From Winogradskyella sp. MH6 (GTDB lineage Bacteria > Bacteroidota > Bacteroidia > Flavobacteriales > Flavobacteriaceae), in contig NZ_CP094494.1 of NCBI RefSeq assembly GCF_022810765.1, positions 1,798,001-1,862,000 of the forward strand: 64,000 nucleotides of DNA, written 5' to 3'. Position numbers and translations under genes: made by a program. The notes beneath the pieces were generated by a model. The model searched no databases. It was not told where the DNA came from and saw only the letters and a list, made by a program, of their open reading frames with translations. Below are positions 42,373 to 50,512 of the stretch, piece after piece (the first letter of the stretch is position 1; each line of letters starts with the position of its first letter).

Positions 42373-43350
42373 ATGAAGATAACCGAACAAATTAAGCAAC
42401 CAATTGCATACGAGATGGAGCTTTTTGAACAGAAGTTTCAGCTGTCTATGGCAAGTAAGGTGGCTTTACTTAACAGAATTACACATTATATAGTTAATCG
42501 CAAAGGCAAACAAATGCGACCTATGTTTGTATTTTTGGTTGCTAAGATGTTGAATAACGGTGAGGTTAGTGAACGCACCTACAGAGGAGCTTCGGTTATA
42601 GAATTGATTCATACCGCAACCTTAGTACACGATGATGTTGTAGATGATAGCAACAGGCGTAGAGGTTTCTTTTCAATAAATGCACTTTGGAAAAATAAAA
42701 TAGCAGTTTTAATTGGCGATTATTTGCTTTCGAAAGGATTGTTGCTTTCAATAGATAACAATGACTTTGATTTGTTAAAGATTATATCTGTAGCAGTGCG
42801 CGAAATGAGTGAAGGTGAATTGTTGCAGATTGAAAAAGCCAGACAACTTGATATTACCGAAGATGTGTATTACGACATTATTCGCCAGAAAACAGCAACC
42901 TTAATTGCGGCATGCTGTAGTTTGGGAGCAGCATCAGTAAAACCCAACTCAGATGAAGTGGAAACGATGCGTAAGTTTGGGGAACTTATTGGTATGGCAT
43001 TTCAAATAAAAGATGATTTGTTTGATTATGGCGAAGAAAAAATTGGTAAACCAACAGGTATAGATATTAAAGAACAGAAAATGACCTTGCCTTTAATTCA
43101 TGTTCTTAACAACTGCACAAAAAAAGAAAAATCCTGGTTAATCAATTCTGTAAAAAACCACAACAAGGATAAAATCCGCGTTAAAGAAGTTATTGCGTTT
43201 GTAAAATCTAATGGTGGATTAGATTACGCTATTTCAAAAATGAAAGACTTTCAGCAAGAAGCCTTAAAACTACTTAGTAATTATCCTGAATCTCCCTATA
43301 AAGCTTCATTAGAGCTTATGGTTAACTATGTAATTGATAGAAAAAAATAA
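42373..43350 (+). CDS. Polyprenyl diphosphate synthase
   Basis: Trans-prenyltransferase that extends farnesyl or geranylgeranyl diphosphate to the long chain of menaquinone, the respiratory quinone of this group. 325 residues: GKQMRPMFVFL (substrate contact), first aspartate-rich motif HDDVVDDSNRRRG (about 91-103, DDxxD), and second motif FQIKDDLFDYG (about 213-223). An octaprenyl/heptaprenyl synthase is most likely; exact chain length cannot be read. It is monocistronic. Confidence 0.92.
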   Translation: MKITEQIKQPIAYEMELFEQKFQLSMASKVALLNRITHYIVNRKGKQMRPMFVFLVAKMLNNGEVSERTYRGASVIELIHTATLVHDDVVDDSNRRRGFFSINALWKNKIAVLIGDYLLSKGLLLSIDNNDFDLLKIISVAVREMSEGELLQIEKARQLDITEDVYYDIIRQKTATLIAACCSLGAASVKPNSDEVETMRKFGELIGMAFQIKDDLFDYGEEKIGKPTGIDIKEQKMTLPLIHVLNNCTKKEKSWLINSVKNHNKDKIRVKEVIAFVKSNGGLDYAISKMKDFQQEALKLLSNYPESPYKASLELMVNYVIDRKK

Positions 43351-43469
43351 TTTTTAAAACCCTAAAAATCAATAGGTTGAAATTGTTTTAAAAAATAGTT
43401 TACTTTCCAGACAACCATTAGCAAGATATTTGCGTCTATACAAATAGAAGAGCAACCGTAACCAGCAAT

Positions 43470-44033
43470 ATGAAAGTTATTCAGCTTCATAAAAACGAAA
43501 CAAAGCTTATACAAAGAGCCGCGAAAAACAATCGCGAAGCACAACATGTGCTGTATGAGTTGCACGCTCCAAAAATGTTAAGTGTATGTAGATACTACAT
43601 TAAGGATGTGCATAAGGCTGAAGAGGCAATGTTGAACGGTTTTTTTAAAGTCTTTAAATATATAAAGACGTTTAAAAATGAAGGTAGTTTTGAAGGTTGG
43701 GTAAGACGTATTATGATAAGAGAGGCGATTTCTTTTTTAAGACAGCAAAAGCATATTGAGTTTGCAACCGAAGATGATTATTTAGAGCAAGATTATACCA
43801 ATAATATTAATACCAATATTGAGGTTGCTCAGATTCAGCAGTTAATAGATGGTTTGCCAGAAGGCTACAAAATGGTGTTTGTAATGTACGCTATAGAAGG
43901 CTACAAACATTACGAAATAGCAGAATTATTGAATATTTCAGAAGGTACATCAAAGTCGCAATTGTTTAAAGCCAGACAAATGCTTCAAACAAAAATAAAA
44001 GAACTAAACAACAGCAGTTATGGCACCAATTAA
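43470..44033 (+). CDS. ECF-type RNA polymerase sigma factor
   Basis: 187 residues with sigma-70 region 2 (about 25-95: VLYELHAPKMLSVCRYYIKDVHKAEEAMLNGFFKVFKYIKTFKNEGSFEGWVRRIMIREAISFLR) and region 4 (about 125-180: LPEGYKMVFVMYAIEGYKHYEIAELLNISEGTSKSQLFKARQML). Region 1 is absent, as in extracytoplasmic-function sigma factors. Its stop overlaps the next gene, a single-span membrane protein, by 14 bases; this is the usual sigma/anti-sigma order. The target genes probably include the gene of the outer membrane-like protein that follows. Confidence 0.93.
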   Translation: MKVIQLHKNETKLIQRAAKNNREAQHVLYELHAPKMLSVCRYYIKDVHKAEEAMLNGFFKVFKYIKTFKNEGSFEGWVRRIMIREAISFLRQQKHIEFATEDDYLEQDYTNNINTNIEVAQIQQLIDGLPEGYKMVFVMYAIEGYKHYEIAELLNISEGTSKSQLFKARQMLQTKIKELNNSSYGTN

Positions 44034-44796
44034 ATTTGAAGAACAACTAAAAGACAAGCTAGAAAAACGCAGCTTGCAACCGTCGGCAGAGAGTTGGGCA
44101 AAACTGTCTGAGCGTCTAGATGCTGACGAAAAGAAATCTAAAAATCCGTGGTTTTGGTGGATGGGAATTGCTGCAGCAGTTATAATTACATTAACCATTG
44201 TGATGCAAACTTTAGGAACTAATAATACTGAAGACATCATGCCACAAGTTGTAGAACAAGACGCTAAAGAAGACACAAACAAAGTTGAAAAATCTCCAGT
44301 AATTGATACTAAGTCCATTGAATTAGCATCAGAAAATAATGAAGCAGAAAGCAGTTCTGAAAAAGAAGACAACAAAAACAAGCCAGAAATCATTAACTAT
44401 AAATCGGTTACTAAGAGTGATAAAAACACACAGTTAGCAGTTGACCAAAGAGTAGATGAAATCAATACTAAAGACATTAGTAATACTAAAAACGAACAGA
44501 AAGCAATCATTGAAAAAGCTACTATAGATAAGGCTGTGGTTGAACAAGCTATAAAAGATTTAAATACAGAAAAGACAACAGTTACAGACAGAGAAGTTGA
44601 CTCGCTTTTAAAAGTAGCAAACAAAGAACTTTTTAAAGACAAATTACAAAAAGAAGCAAGTAGAACTGTAGACGCAAAGTCCTTATTAGAAGATGTAGAA
44701 GACGAAATGGGACAATCCTTTAGGACCAAAGTTTACGAAGTGCTTAAAGATGGATACCAAACTGTGAAAACAGCAGTAGCTCAGCGCAATGACTAA
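44020..44796 (+). CDS. Single-span membrane protein, probable anti-sigma factor
   Basis: 258 residues: a cytoplasmic N-terminal helical region (about 1-45, EEQLKDKLEKRSLQPSAESWAKLSERLD), one membrane span (WFWWMGIAAAVIITLTIVMQTLG, about 44-66), and a long Lys/Glu/Thr-rich, low-complexity outer part. Topology and 14-base overlap with the ECF sigma gene support an anti-sigma role, but the zinc-binding anti-sigma motif HxxxCxxC is absent, so any binding would be through the ESWAKLSERL-type segment. The outer part may span the periplasm. Confidence 0.7.
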   Translation: MAPIKFEEQLKDKLEKRSLQPSAESWAKLSERLDADEKKSKNPWFWWMGIAAAVIITLTIVMQTLGTNNTEDIMPQVVEQDAKEDTNKVEKSPVIDTKSIELASENNEAESSSEKEDNKNKPEIINYKSVTKSDKNTQLAVDQRVDEINTKDISNTKNEQKAIIEKATIDKAVVEQAIKDLNTEKTTVTDREVDSLLKVANKELFKDKLQKEASRTVDAKSLLEDVEDEMGQSFRTKVYEVLKDGYQTVKTAVAQRND

Positions 44797-44858
44797 GTAT
44801 CTTGAGGAAAAATTAGAATCAAATTAAACAATTATAAATCATCAAAAAACGAACAGTT

Positions 44859-45956
44859 ATGAACACAATTACACGATTAGTAGTATATGCCATTATATCG
44901 GTAACCTTTGCTACAACTCACGCACAAGAAAAAGCAGTAGACAGCTTAAAAAAGACTTCAGTAGACTACAAAATTGAGGCTCTTGAAACTCTTAAAACTA
45001 AGATTGAAAAAGAAGAAAGAGAATTCTTAAAGCAAGAAATAGAATCTATTAATGAGCGCTTAGATGCCAAACAAATTACTGCAGCAGAAGCCGAAGAATT
45101 AAAGAAAGAAGCCGCAGAAAAGAGAGCTGCAAATATTGAAAATAGATTAGCAATTGTAGATAACAAAATTGAACTCTTAAAAAGAAATGATTCGGTGTAC
45201 TCTGTAGATGATGATGAGTCTTTTATTTTTAGAATTGGAGGTGACAATGATGACTTTGGGGACGAATTCATTTACTTTGGAAAGAAAAATAGAGTACATA
45301 AACCGCGTAAATACGACAGACGTACTACAAGCGATATAGTGTTTGCAATTGGGTTCAACAATGCCATAATAGAAGGTCAAGATTTCAACGATTCTCCATA
45401 TAAGTTAGGTGGTTCTGGTTTTATAGAGTTGGGTTATGCCTGGAAAACAAGAATTTTTGACAATACAAATTTCTGGAGATTAAAGTACGGTTTCTCATTT
45501 CAGTGGAATAAGTTTGATATTAAAGACAACCAATACTTTGTTAATACAGATGGTGATGTAACGTTACAAGAATTTCCGGTAGAGTTAAACAAAGCAAAGT
45601 TTAGAACCACAAACTTGGTGTTTCCTGTACATCTAGAATTTGGACCATCTAAAAAGATTGAAAAAGAAGATTATTTTAGGTACTCTACACGAAATAAATT
45701 TAAAATAGGTCTAGGAGGTTACGCAGGTCTTAACATTGGTAGCATGCAAAAGCTAAAATATAAAGAAGACGGTAACCGTATAAAAGATAAACAACGTGGT
45801 GGTTTTGAAGTTAATGAGTTTGTGTATGGATTAAGTGGTTATTTGGCTTGGGGAGATACAGCCCTTTATGTAAAGTATGATCTTAATCCACTTTTTAAAG
45901 ATCAAACATTTGACCAAAATAACATATCAGTAGGTTTAAGATTTGATATGGATTAA
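44859..45956 (+). CDS. Exported outer-membrane-like protein with coiled-coil N-terminus
   Basis: 365 residues with a signal peptide (MNTITRLVVYAIISVTFATTHAQ). A coiled coil (about 35-110, KTKIEKEEREFLKQEIESINERL ... AEAEELKKEAAEKRAANIENRLAIVDNKIE) precedes a strand-rich C-terminal half (VFAIGFNNAIIEGQDFNDSPYKLGGSGFIELGYAWKTRIF ... ISVGLRFDMD) that looks like a small beta barrel ending in an aromatic-containing strand. It is third in the sigma/anti-sigma group, 62 bases later, and is a likely target or structural partner. I do not recognise a named family. Confidence 0.7.
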   Translation: MNTITRLVVYAIISVTFATTHAQEKAVDSLKKTSVDYKIEALETLKTKIEKEEREFLKQEIESINERLDAKQITAAEAEELKKEAAEKRAANIENRLAIVDNKIELLKRNDSVYSVDDDESFIFRIGGDNDDFGDEFIYFGKKNRVHKPRKYDRRTTSDIVFAIGFNNAIIEGQDFNDSPYKLGGSGFIELGYAWKTRIFDNTNFWRLKYGFSFQWNKFDIKDNQYFVNTDGDVTLQEFPVELNKAKFRTTNLVFPVHLEFGPSKKIEKEDYFRYSTRNKFKIGLGGYAGLNIGSMQKLKYKEDGNRIKDKQRGGFEVNEFVYGLSGYLAWGDTALYVKYDLNPLFKDQTFDQNNISVGLRFDMD

Positions 45957-45990
45957 AAACAATTTTTCATCAATCAATTTTTGAGTTTTT

Positions 45991-46026
45991 AAAAGCCCTA
46001 ATCTAGAAATGGATTAGGGTTTTTTC
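45991..46026 (+). terminator. Terminator of the sigma factor group
   Basis: CCCTAATC (45996-46003) pairs with GATTAGGG (46012-46019), flanked by A and T runs that extend the stem, 34 bases after the stop. Confidence 0.9.
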
Positions 46027-46099
46027 TTATTGTTTTTTAATTTAACTTTTACAAGAATTTCAGCCGTAATAAGCTATACATGTTATTACCTAAAGTATT

Positions 46100-46594
46100 T
46101 TACTGTTCAAATAGATTTGGTATTGATATTAAATTCATTTTTATTTTTTCTTTAATTAGGTCAAATTTCAAAGTGACTAATTCAGCGTCATTATATTTTC
46201 CAAAATCTTTAAGTTCTTTTGTGAAAATTGATATAGCACGTGTTGTAGATTTATTAGTATTAAATTCGCTAGGTTCTAATAAAACCTCTGTTGTAGCCAA
46301 CACGACACAATGGAAAAATAATTTGTCCCAAAAATCTGCTTTATTTTCTTTTAAGGTCAAGTACAAATTCTCTAATTCTATTTCCGTATTTAAGGAGAAG
46401 TAATTTATAATCGATGTAGTAATTAAGTCCGATTTTTTCCTTATGTTTTTAATTTTAATTCTATTTATAAAATTGTTATTCAAAAGGCTATAATTGTTTT
46501 GATACGAACTTATATTTCTGTAGCAAAACTCCATAAGCTTTTCGCCTGATATGTTATTCCAAATCATATTTATTATATCAATTTTAAGGTTCAC
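46100..46594 (-). CDS. Orphan hypothetical protein
   Basis: A 164-codon frame on the minus strand starting with GTG at 46594 (an ATG at 46567 is an alternative). The product is Asn/Ile/Lys rich, without signal peptide or membrane span; a helical segment ADFWDKLFFHCVVLATTEVLLEPSEF stands out. I recognise no family. It lies between two rightward units, has a lower GC content than its neighbours and is likely lineage-specific or acquired. A plus-strand frame of 107 codons overlaps it but looks less protein-like. Confidence 0.5.
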   Translation of the reverse strand: MNLKIDIINMIWNNISGEKLMEFCYRNISSYQNNYSLLNNNFINRIKIKNIRKKSDLITTSIINYFSLNTEIELENLYLTLKENKADFWDKLFFHCVVLATTEVLLEPSEFNTNKSTTRAISIFTKELKDFGKYNDAELVTLKFDLIKEKIKMNLISIPNLFEQ

Positions 46595-46915
46595 AAGGAG
46601 TCCTTTTATATTTTAGGTAACTTGTTACACATCAATAAATATAATCATTATCCTGTCTCATTCTCGGGATAAGAGAAGTTTTTGCTTCGCTTCATCAAAA
46701 TCTATCAAATAACTTTTCAACACAAATTTCTAAAACAAATAGATTATCTTAATTTTACACACTTGTCATTCCTGCGTGTCACACATAGCTGTCAGGCTGA
46801 GCCTGTCGAAGCCTTGTCGAAGTGTTTTTTTGCAGTATGGCATTTATAAATTTAAAAAATTAAAGAGATTCTTGCTGAAGTTTATCTTGAGCAGTGTCGA
46901 AAGACAGGAAGTTGT
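46595..46915. other. Gene-free stretch before dnaG with repeat elements
   Basis: 321 bases without a credible gene. It holds GTCATTCCTGCGTGTC, CAGGC TGA GCCTG (46793-46805) with TCGAAGCC, and further TCGAA-containing pieces up to 46910 (GAGCAGTGTCGAAAGAC), which resemble the short palindromic repeats spread through Bacteroidota intergenic DNA. No clear promoter for dnaG is visible. Confidence 0.6.
46764..46824. repeat. Palindromic intergenic repeat (GGCTGAGCCTGTCGAAG type)
   Basis: Contains the hairpin CAGGCTGAGCCTG (46793-46805) and two GTCGAAG units 11 bases apart. The segment is a commonly seen repeat in flavobacterial genomes by recall; copy number here is untested. Confidence 0.5.
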
Positions 46916-48883
46916 ATGATTTCACAAAACACCATATCACAAGTTTTTGAAACTGCTCGCGTAGAGGAGGTCATTGGCGATTTTGTGCAGCTAAAAAAAG
47001 CTGGTAGCAACTTTAAAGGGCTCAGTCCGTTTAGTGAAGAGCGTACGCCAAGTTTTATGGTATCTCCTGTAAAGCAAATCTGGAAAGATTTTTCAACAGG
47101 CAAGGGTGGGAATGCCATTACCTTTTTAATGGAGCATGAGCATTTTACCTATCCAGAGGCTATACGTTACTTAGCTAAAAAGTACAATATAGAGATTGAG
47201 GAAACTGAGCGTACAGACGAGGAAAAGGAACAAGCCAATGCCAAAGAAAGTTTGTATTTGGTAAGTGAGTATGCTAATGAGTATTTTCAAAAAGTATTAC
47301 AAAAAACAGACCAAGGGCAAGCCATTGGTAAAAGTTATTTTAAAGAACGTGGTTTTACCGAAGATACCATTAAAAAGTTTCAACTTGGTTACTCGCTAGA
47401 TGAGTGGCAAGCCTTTACGAACGATGCTTTGGGTAAAGGTTACAAACTAGAGTTCTTAGAAAAAACAGGACTCACCATTGTTAAGGACGAAAGACGTTTC
47501 GATAGGTTTAAAGGTCGCGTTATGTTCCCTATTCATAGTATGAGTGGGAGAGTGCTTGGTTTTGGTGGCAGGATTTTAACCAACGATAAAAAAGCAGCAA
47601 AGTATCTCAATTCACCAGAGAGCGATATTTATCATAAAAGTAAGGTGCTTTATGGTTTGTTTTTTGCTAAGAAAACCATAGCAAAAGAAGACAATTGCTT
47701 TTTGGTAGAAGGCTATACAGATGTTATTCAGTTTTACCAAACTGGTGTAAAAAATGTAGTGTCTTCTTCTGGTACAGCATTAACCTCTGAGCAAATTCGA
47801 CTCATTAATAGGCTTACTAATAATATTACAGTGCTTTTTGATGGTGATGCGGCAGGTATAAGAGCCTCTATTCGCGGTATAGATTTAATTTTGGAACAAG
47901 GTATGAATGTGAAGGTCTGCACCTTTCCAGATGGAGAAGATCCAGACAGTTTTGCAAAGTCTAATACCTTAGAAGAGCTTACCGAATATCTCAATGAAAA
48001 TGCTAAGGATTTTATTCAGTTTAAAGCATCACTTTTAGTTAAAGAAGCGAACAACGATCCTATTAAAAAAGCGGAAACCATAAGAGATATTGTTAATAGC
48101 ATTGCTAAAATTCCTGATGCTATTAAGCGCGAAATTTATATTAGAGAATGTGCCTCTATCATGGATATTAGCGAAAATGTATTGTTTAGTACATTGGCGC
48201 AAATCAATAAGAAAGAGTTTCAAGAGGCAAATAAGCAACACAAACAAGAACAGAGAGCTTTTGATGTTGTAAAGAGTGAACAGCAAAAGAAACCAAAGAT
48301 TGATGTTCAGTATGAATTAGAACGAAAGATTATTGAAATCTTAATGCTTTATGGAGATAGAACCGAGCAGTTTGAAGACCTAATCTTAAAGGAAGATGAG
48401 GTGTCTGGCGATTTAATTTTAGAGCCAGCTATCCATGAGGCACGTGTGTTTGAAAAAATATATTTAGACCTTCAAGAAGACGAAATGATGTTTTCTAATG
48501 AAAAGTTTAAAGCGTTGTATTATTCTATCATCGATAGATTAAACCAAGATGAAAATTTTTCAACCAAAAATTTTATCAATCAATTAGACCAAGAATCTGC
48601 TACCGAAGTTACTAGTATTTTAATGGAGGATGAAAAATACAACCTACACGATTGGCAACGAAATCATATTATACCAAAAGAAAAGGAACATTCGATTTCC
48701 CAGTTGGTAAGCCAAACAATCTTGAGTTTGCGCTGTTATCTTATAGACCAAAAAGTAGCGGAATATAAAAACGAAACCTTAAGAGAAAACGTAGATACGC
48801 GTTCGGTAATGGAAGACGTAAAAGATTATCTAGGTCTTAAAATGCTTTTGTCTCGTAAACTTGGTAAAGTTATTGGCGGCTAA
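46916..48883 (+). CDS. dnaG: DNA primase
   Basis: Makes RNA primers at the replication fork. 655 residues: an N-terminal CHC2-type domain (1-100) in which all four zinc ligands are replaced (S37 and S40 in LSPFSEERTPSF; D58 and T61 in KDFSTGKGG), a TOPRIM catalytic core (YKSKVLYGLFFAKKTIAKEDNCFLVEGYTDVIQF with E-G-Y, and LFDGDAAGIRASIRGID with DGDxAG), and a helical C-terminal helicase-binding part (about 440-655). The loss of zinc ligands appears normal for flavobacteria. It ends immediately next to a convergent regulator gene (no gap). Confidence 0.95.
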   Translation: MISQNTISQVFETARVEEVIGDFVQLKKAGSNFKGLSPFSEERTPSFMVSPVKQIWKDFSTGKGGNAITFLMEHEHFTYPEAIRYLAKKYNIEIEETERTDEEKEQANAKESLYLVSEYANEYFQKVLQKTDQGQAIGKSYFKERGFTEDTIKKFQLGYSLDEWQAFTNDALGKGYKLEFLEKTGLTIVKDERRFDRFKGRVMFPIHSMSGRVLGFGGRILTNDKKAAKYLNSPESDIYHKSKVLYGLFFAKKTIAKEDNCFLVEGYTDVIQFYQTGVKNVVSSSGTALTSEQIRLINRLTNNITVLFDGDAAGIRASIRGIDLILEQGMNVKVCTFPDGEDPDSFAKSNTLEELTEYLNENAKDFIQFKASLLVKEANNDPIKKAETIRDIVNSIAKIPDAIKREIYIRECASIMDISENVLFSTLAQINKKEFQEANKQHKQEQRAFDVVKSEQQKKPKIDVQYELERKIIEILMLYGDRTEQFEDLILKEDEVSGDLILEPAIHEARVFEKIYLDLQEDEMMFSNEKFKALYYSIIDRLNQDENFSTKNFINQLDQESATEVTSILMEDEKYNLHDWQRNHIIPKEKEHSISQLVSQTILSLRCYLIDQKVAEYKNETLRENVDTRSVMEDVKDYLGLKMLLSRKLGKVIGG

Positions 48884-49513
48884 TTATGTTAAGTTATGAT
48901 GCTTTGCCTGATGAATTAAATCTACAATATTATTCACATTAAGCTTTTTAAAAAGTCTGGCTTTGTAAGTGCTTACTGTTTTTTCATTAATATCAAGCTC
49001 TTCCGCAATTTCCTTGTTTTTACGACCTATTGATAAAAGTTTTAAAACCTCAACCTCTCTAGTAGATAGCTTTTTAAACATTCTGCTTTTACTCTTACGA
49101 GTATCTTCGTAACGTAAATGTTTATCCATTTTTTCACTCAGAGACACTTCACCACCATGTATTTTTCTAACAGCAGCTTCTATGGCTTCTACATCGGCAG
49201 TTTTGTTTAAGTAACCAGAGGCTCCGGCTTTGAGCGTACTAATGGCATAGATTTCTTCAGGTTGATGGCTAAACATCAATACATTAACCGATTTATTTTC
49301 TTTTTTAATAGCTCTAAGAGCTGTAATGCCATTAAGTTCAGGCAAGTCAATTTCAGATATAATAACATCAACTTCATGACGTCTTACAAATTCAAAAATT
49401 TCTATACCGCTACTTAGTTTACCTACAACTTTTAAATCGGGTTTACTGTTTAAGAACAATTCTAAGCCTGTTCTTACGATAGGGTGATTGTCAACAATCA
49501 AAATACGTATCAT
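48884..49513 (-). CDS. LuxR/NarL-type response regulator with Glu at the phosphorylation site
   Basis: 209 residues: receiver domain (1-120) and a C-terminal LuxR helix-turn-helix (LSTREVEVLKLLSIGRKNKEIAEELDINEKTVSTYKARLFKKLNV, about 146-195). The receiver has D8 but N9 in place of the second acidic residue, S in MFSHQ, and K in YLNKT. At the phospho-acceptor position the expected Asp is E54 (VIISEIDLPELNG). It may therefore be permanently active or controlled without phosphorylation. No kinase gene is adjacent. The target is unknown. Confidence 0.92.
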   Translation of the reverse strand: MIRILIVDNHPIVRTGLELFLNSKPDLKVVGKLSSGIEIFEFVRRHEVDVIISEIDLPELNGITALRAIKKENKSVNVLMFSHQPEEIYAISTLKAGASGYLNKTADVEAIEAAVRKIHGGEVSLSEKMDKHLRYEDTRKSKSRMFKKLSTREVEVLKLLSIGRKNKEIAEELDINEKTVSTYKARLFKKLNVNNIVDLIHQAKHHNLT

Positions 49514-49651
49514 GACAATTGATTTTGGTTTGGTTAGGGTTAATCAGTTGTTATAACAATAATACTAAGTCAAGATTCTCGTGGAGATTTGCTTAGTAAA
49601 GGTAATCAAAAAATAAGCAGAATAAGCAATTTATTCGATAAAGTGTAAAAA

Positions 49652-50440
49652 TTATCTTAAATTTTTAGGGATTTCACAAATAGGGATTGGTATCATTTTA
49701 TGCTGATTTCTAGTGTTGTAACTTGTAAAAATGTTAAAAACTTCCCTTTGTCTTCCTGTAAAGTCGTCAGCGGTTTTTCCTTCGTCTTTCATCTTCATAG
49801 CCCATTCTAATTCTGGATAAGTAGCACCAATTTGGTCTTCATCTGTTCTGTCGTCTCCCCAAAGACCATCTGTGGGAGCTGCATCGATGATTTCTTGATT
49901 AACGTCTAAATAACGTGCTATTTCATAAACTTCACTCTTTAGCAAATCTGCTATAGGGCTAAGATCAACGCCTCCATCTCCGTATTTAGTGAAAAAACCT
50001 ACACCAAAATCTTCGACCTTATTTCCTGTGCCTGCAACTAGATACTTTTTTAAAGCTGCAAAATAATATAACGTCGACATTCTTAATCGTGCTCTTGTAT
50101 TTGCTAGAGACATAAATCGACTTTCTTCATCTTGTACACTTGGAAGTTCTTCCAAAAGCTGATCAAAAACAGGAGTCAAGTTAACCTGTGTCATGCTTAC
50201 ATTAGGGTGTTTTTCTTTTAACCAGTTAATGTGGTTAAGCGCTCTGCTTACTTGAGACTGAGCTTGGTGAATTGGCATTTCTAAACAAAGTAAATCTAGA
50301 CCTGTCATGGCGCAAAGTGTAGATGTTACAGCAGAGTCTATTCCTCCTGAAACTCCAATAACAAACCCTTCCATTTTAGCGTTTGTGGCATAGTCTTTTA
50401 ACCAATTTACAATATGATTTACAACCTTTTCTGTTTGCAT
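49652..50440 (-). CDS. nadE: NH3-dependent NAD+ synthetase
   Basis: Last step of NAD biosynthesis, amidating deamido-NAD with ATP. 262 residues with the PP-loop SGGIDS (31-36), VAGTGNKVEDFGVGFFTKYGDGGVDLSPIADLLKSEVYEIAR, and the DGLWGDDRTDEDQIGATYPELEWAM segment typical of the enzyme. There is no glutaminase domain, so free ammonia is the amide donor. Its start region abuts the divergent gldB promoter. Confidence 0.95.
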   Translation of the reverse strand: MQTEKVVNHIVNWLKDYATNAKMEGFVIGVSGGIDSAVTSTLCAMTGLDLLCLEMPIHQAQSQVSRALNHINWLKEKHPNVSMTQVNLTPVFDQLLEELPSVQDEESRFMSLANTRARLRMSTLYYFAALKKYLVAGTGNKVEDFGVGFFTKYGDGGVDLSPIADLLKSEVYEIARYLDVNQEIIDAAPTDGLWGDDRTDEDQIGATYPELEWAMKMKDEGKTADDFTGRQREVFNIFTSYNTRNQHKMIPIPICEIPKNLR

Positions 50441-50444
50441 AATG

Positions 50445-50476
50445 TTTACAATTTAAAACAAAGAAACGTACCTTTG
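50445..50476 (+). promoter_or_regulatory. gldB promoter
   Basis: TACCTTTG at 50469-50476 is a perfect TAnnTTTG, with TTTA at 50445-50448 in the -33 position (20-base spacer). The start codon at 50513 follows 37 bases later. Confidence 0.6.
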
Positions 50477-50512
50477 CACAACAAAAATAAAGGAAACGTG
50501 TTAGGATTAAAA

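Noticed and set aside
44004..44729. Two long Ser/Phe-rich minus-strand frames opposite the anti-sigma gene
   Set aside because: Antisense shadows of a Glu/Lys-rich coding region.
46080..46403. 107-codon plus-strand frame opposite the orphan ORF
   Set aside because: Ser/Phe/Lys-rich shadow of the better minus-strand frame; only one can be real and neither is certain.
50414..50512. N-terminal extension of gldB
   Set aside because: It overlaps the nadE start and crosses the gldB promoter; the lipoprotein signal begins at 50513.
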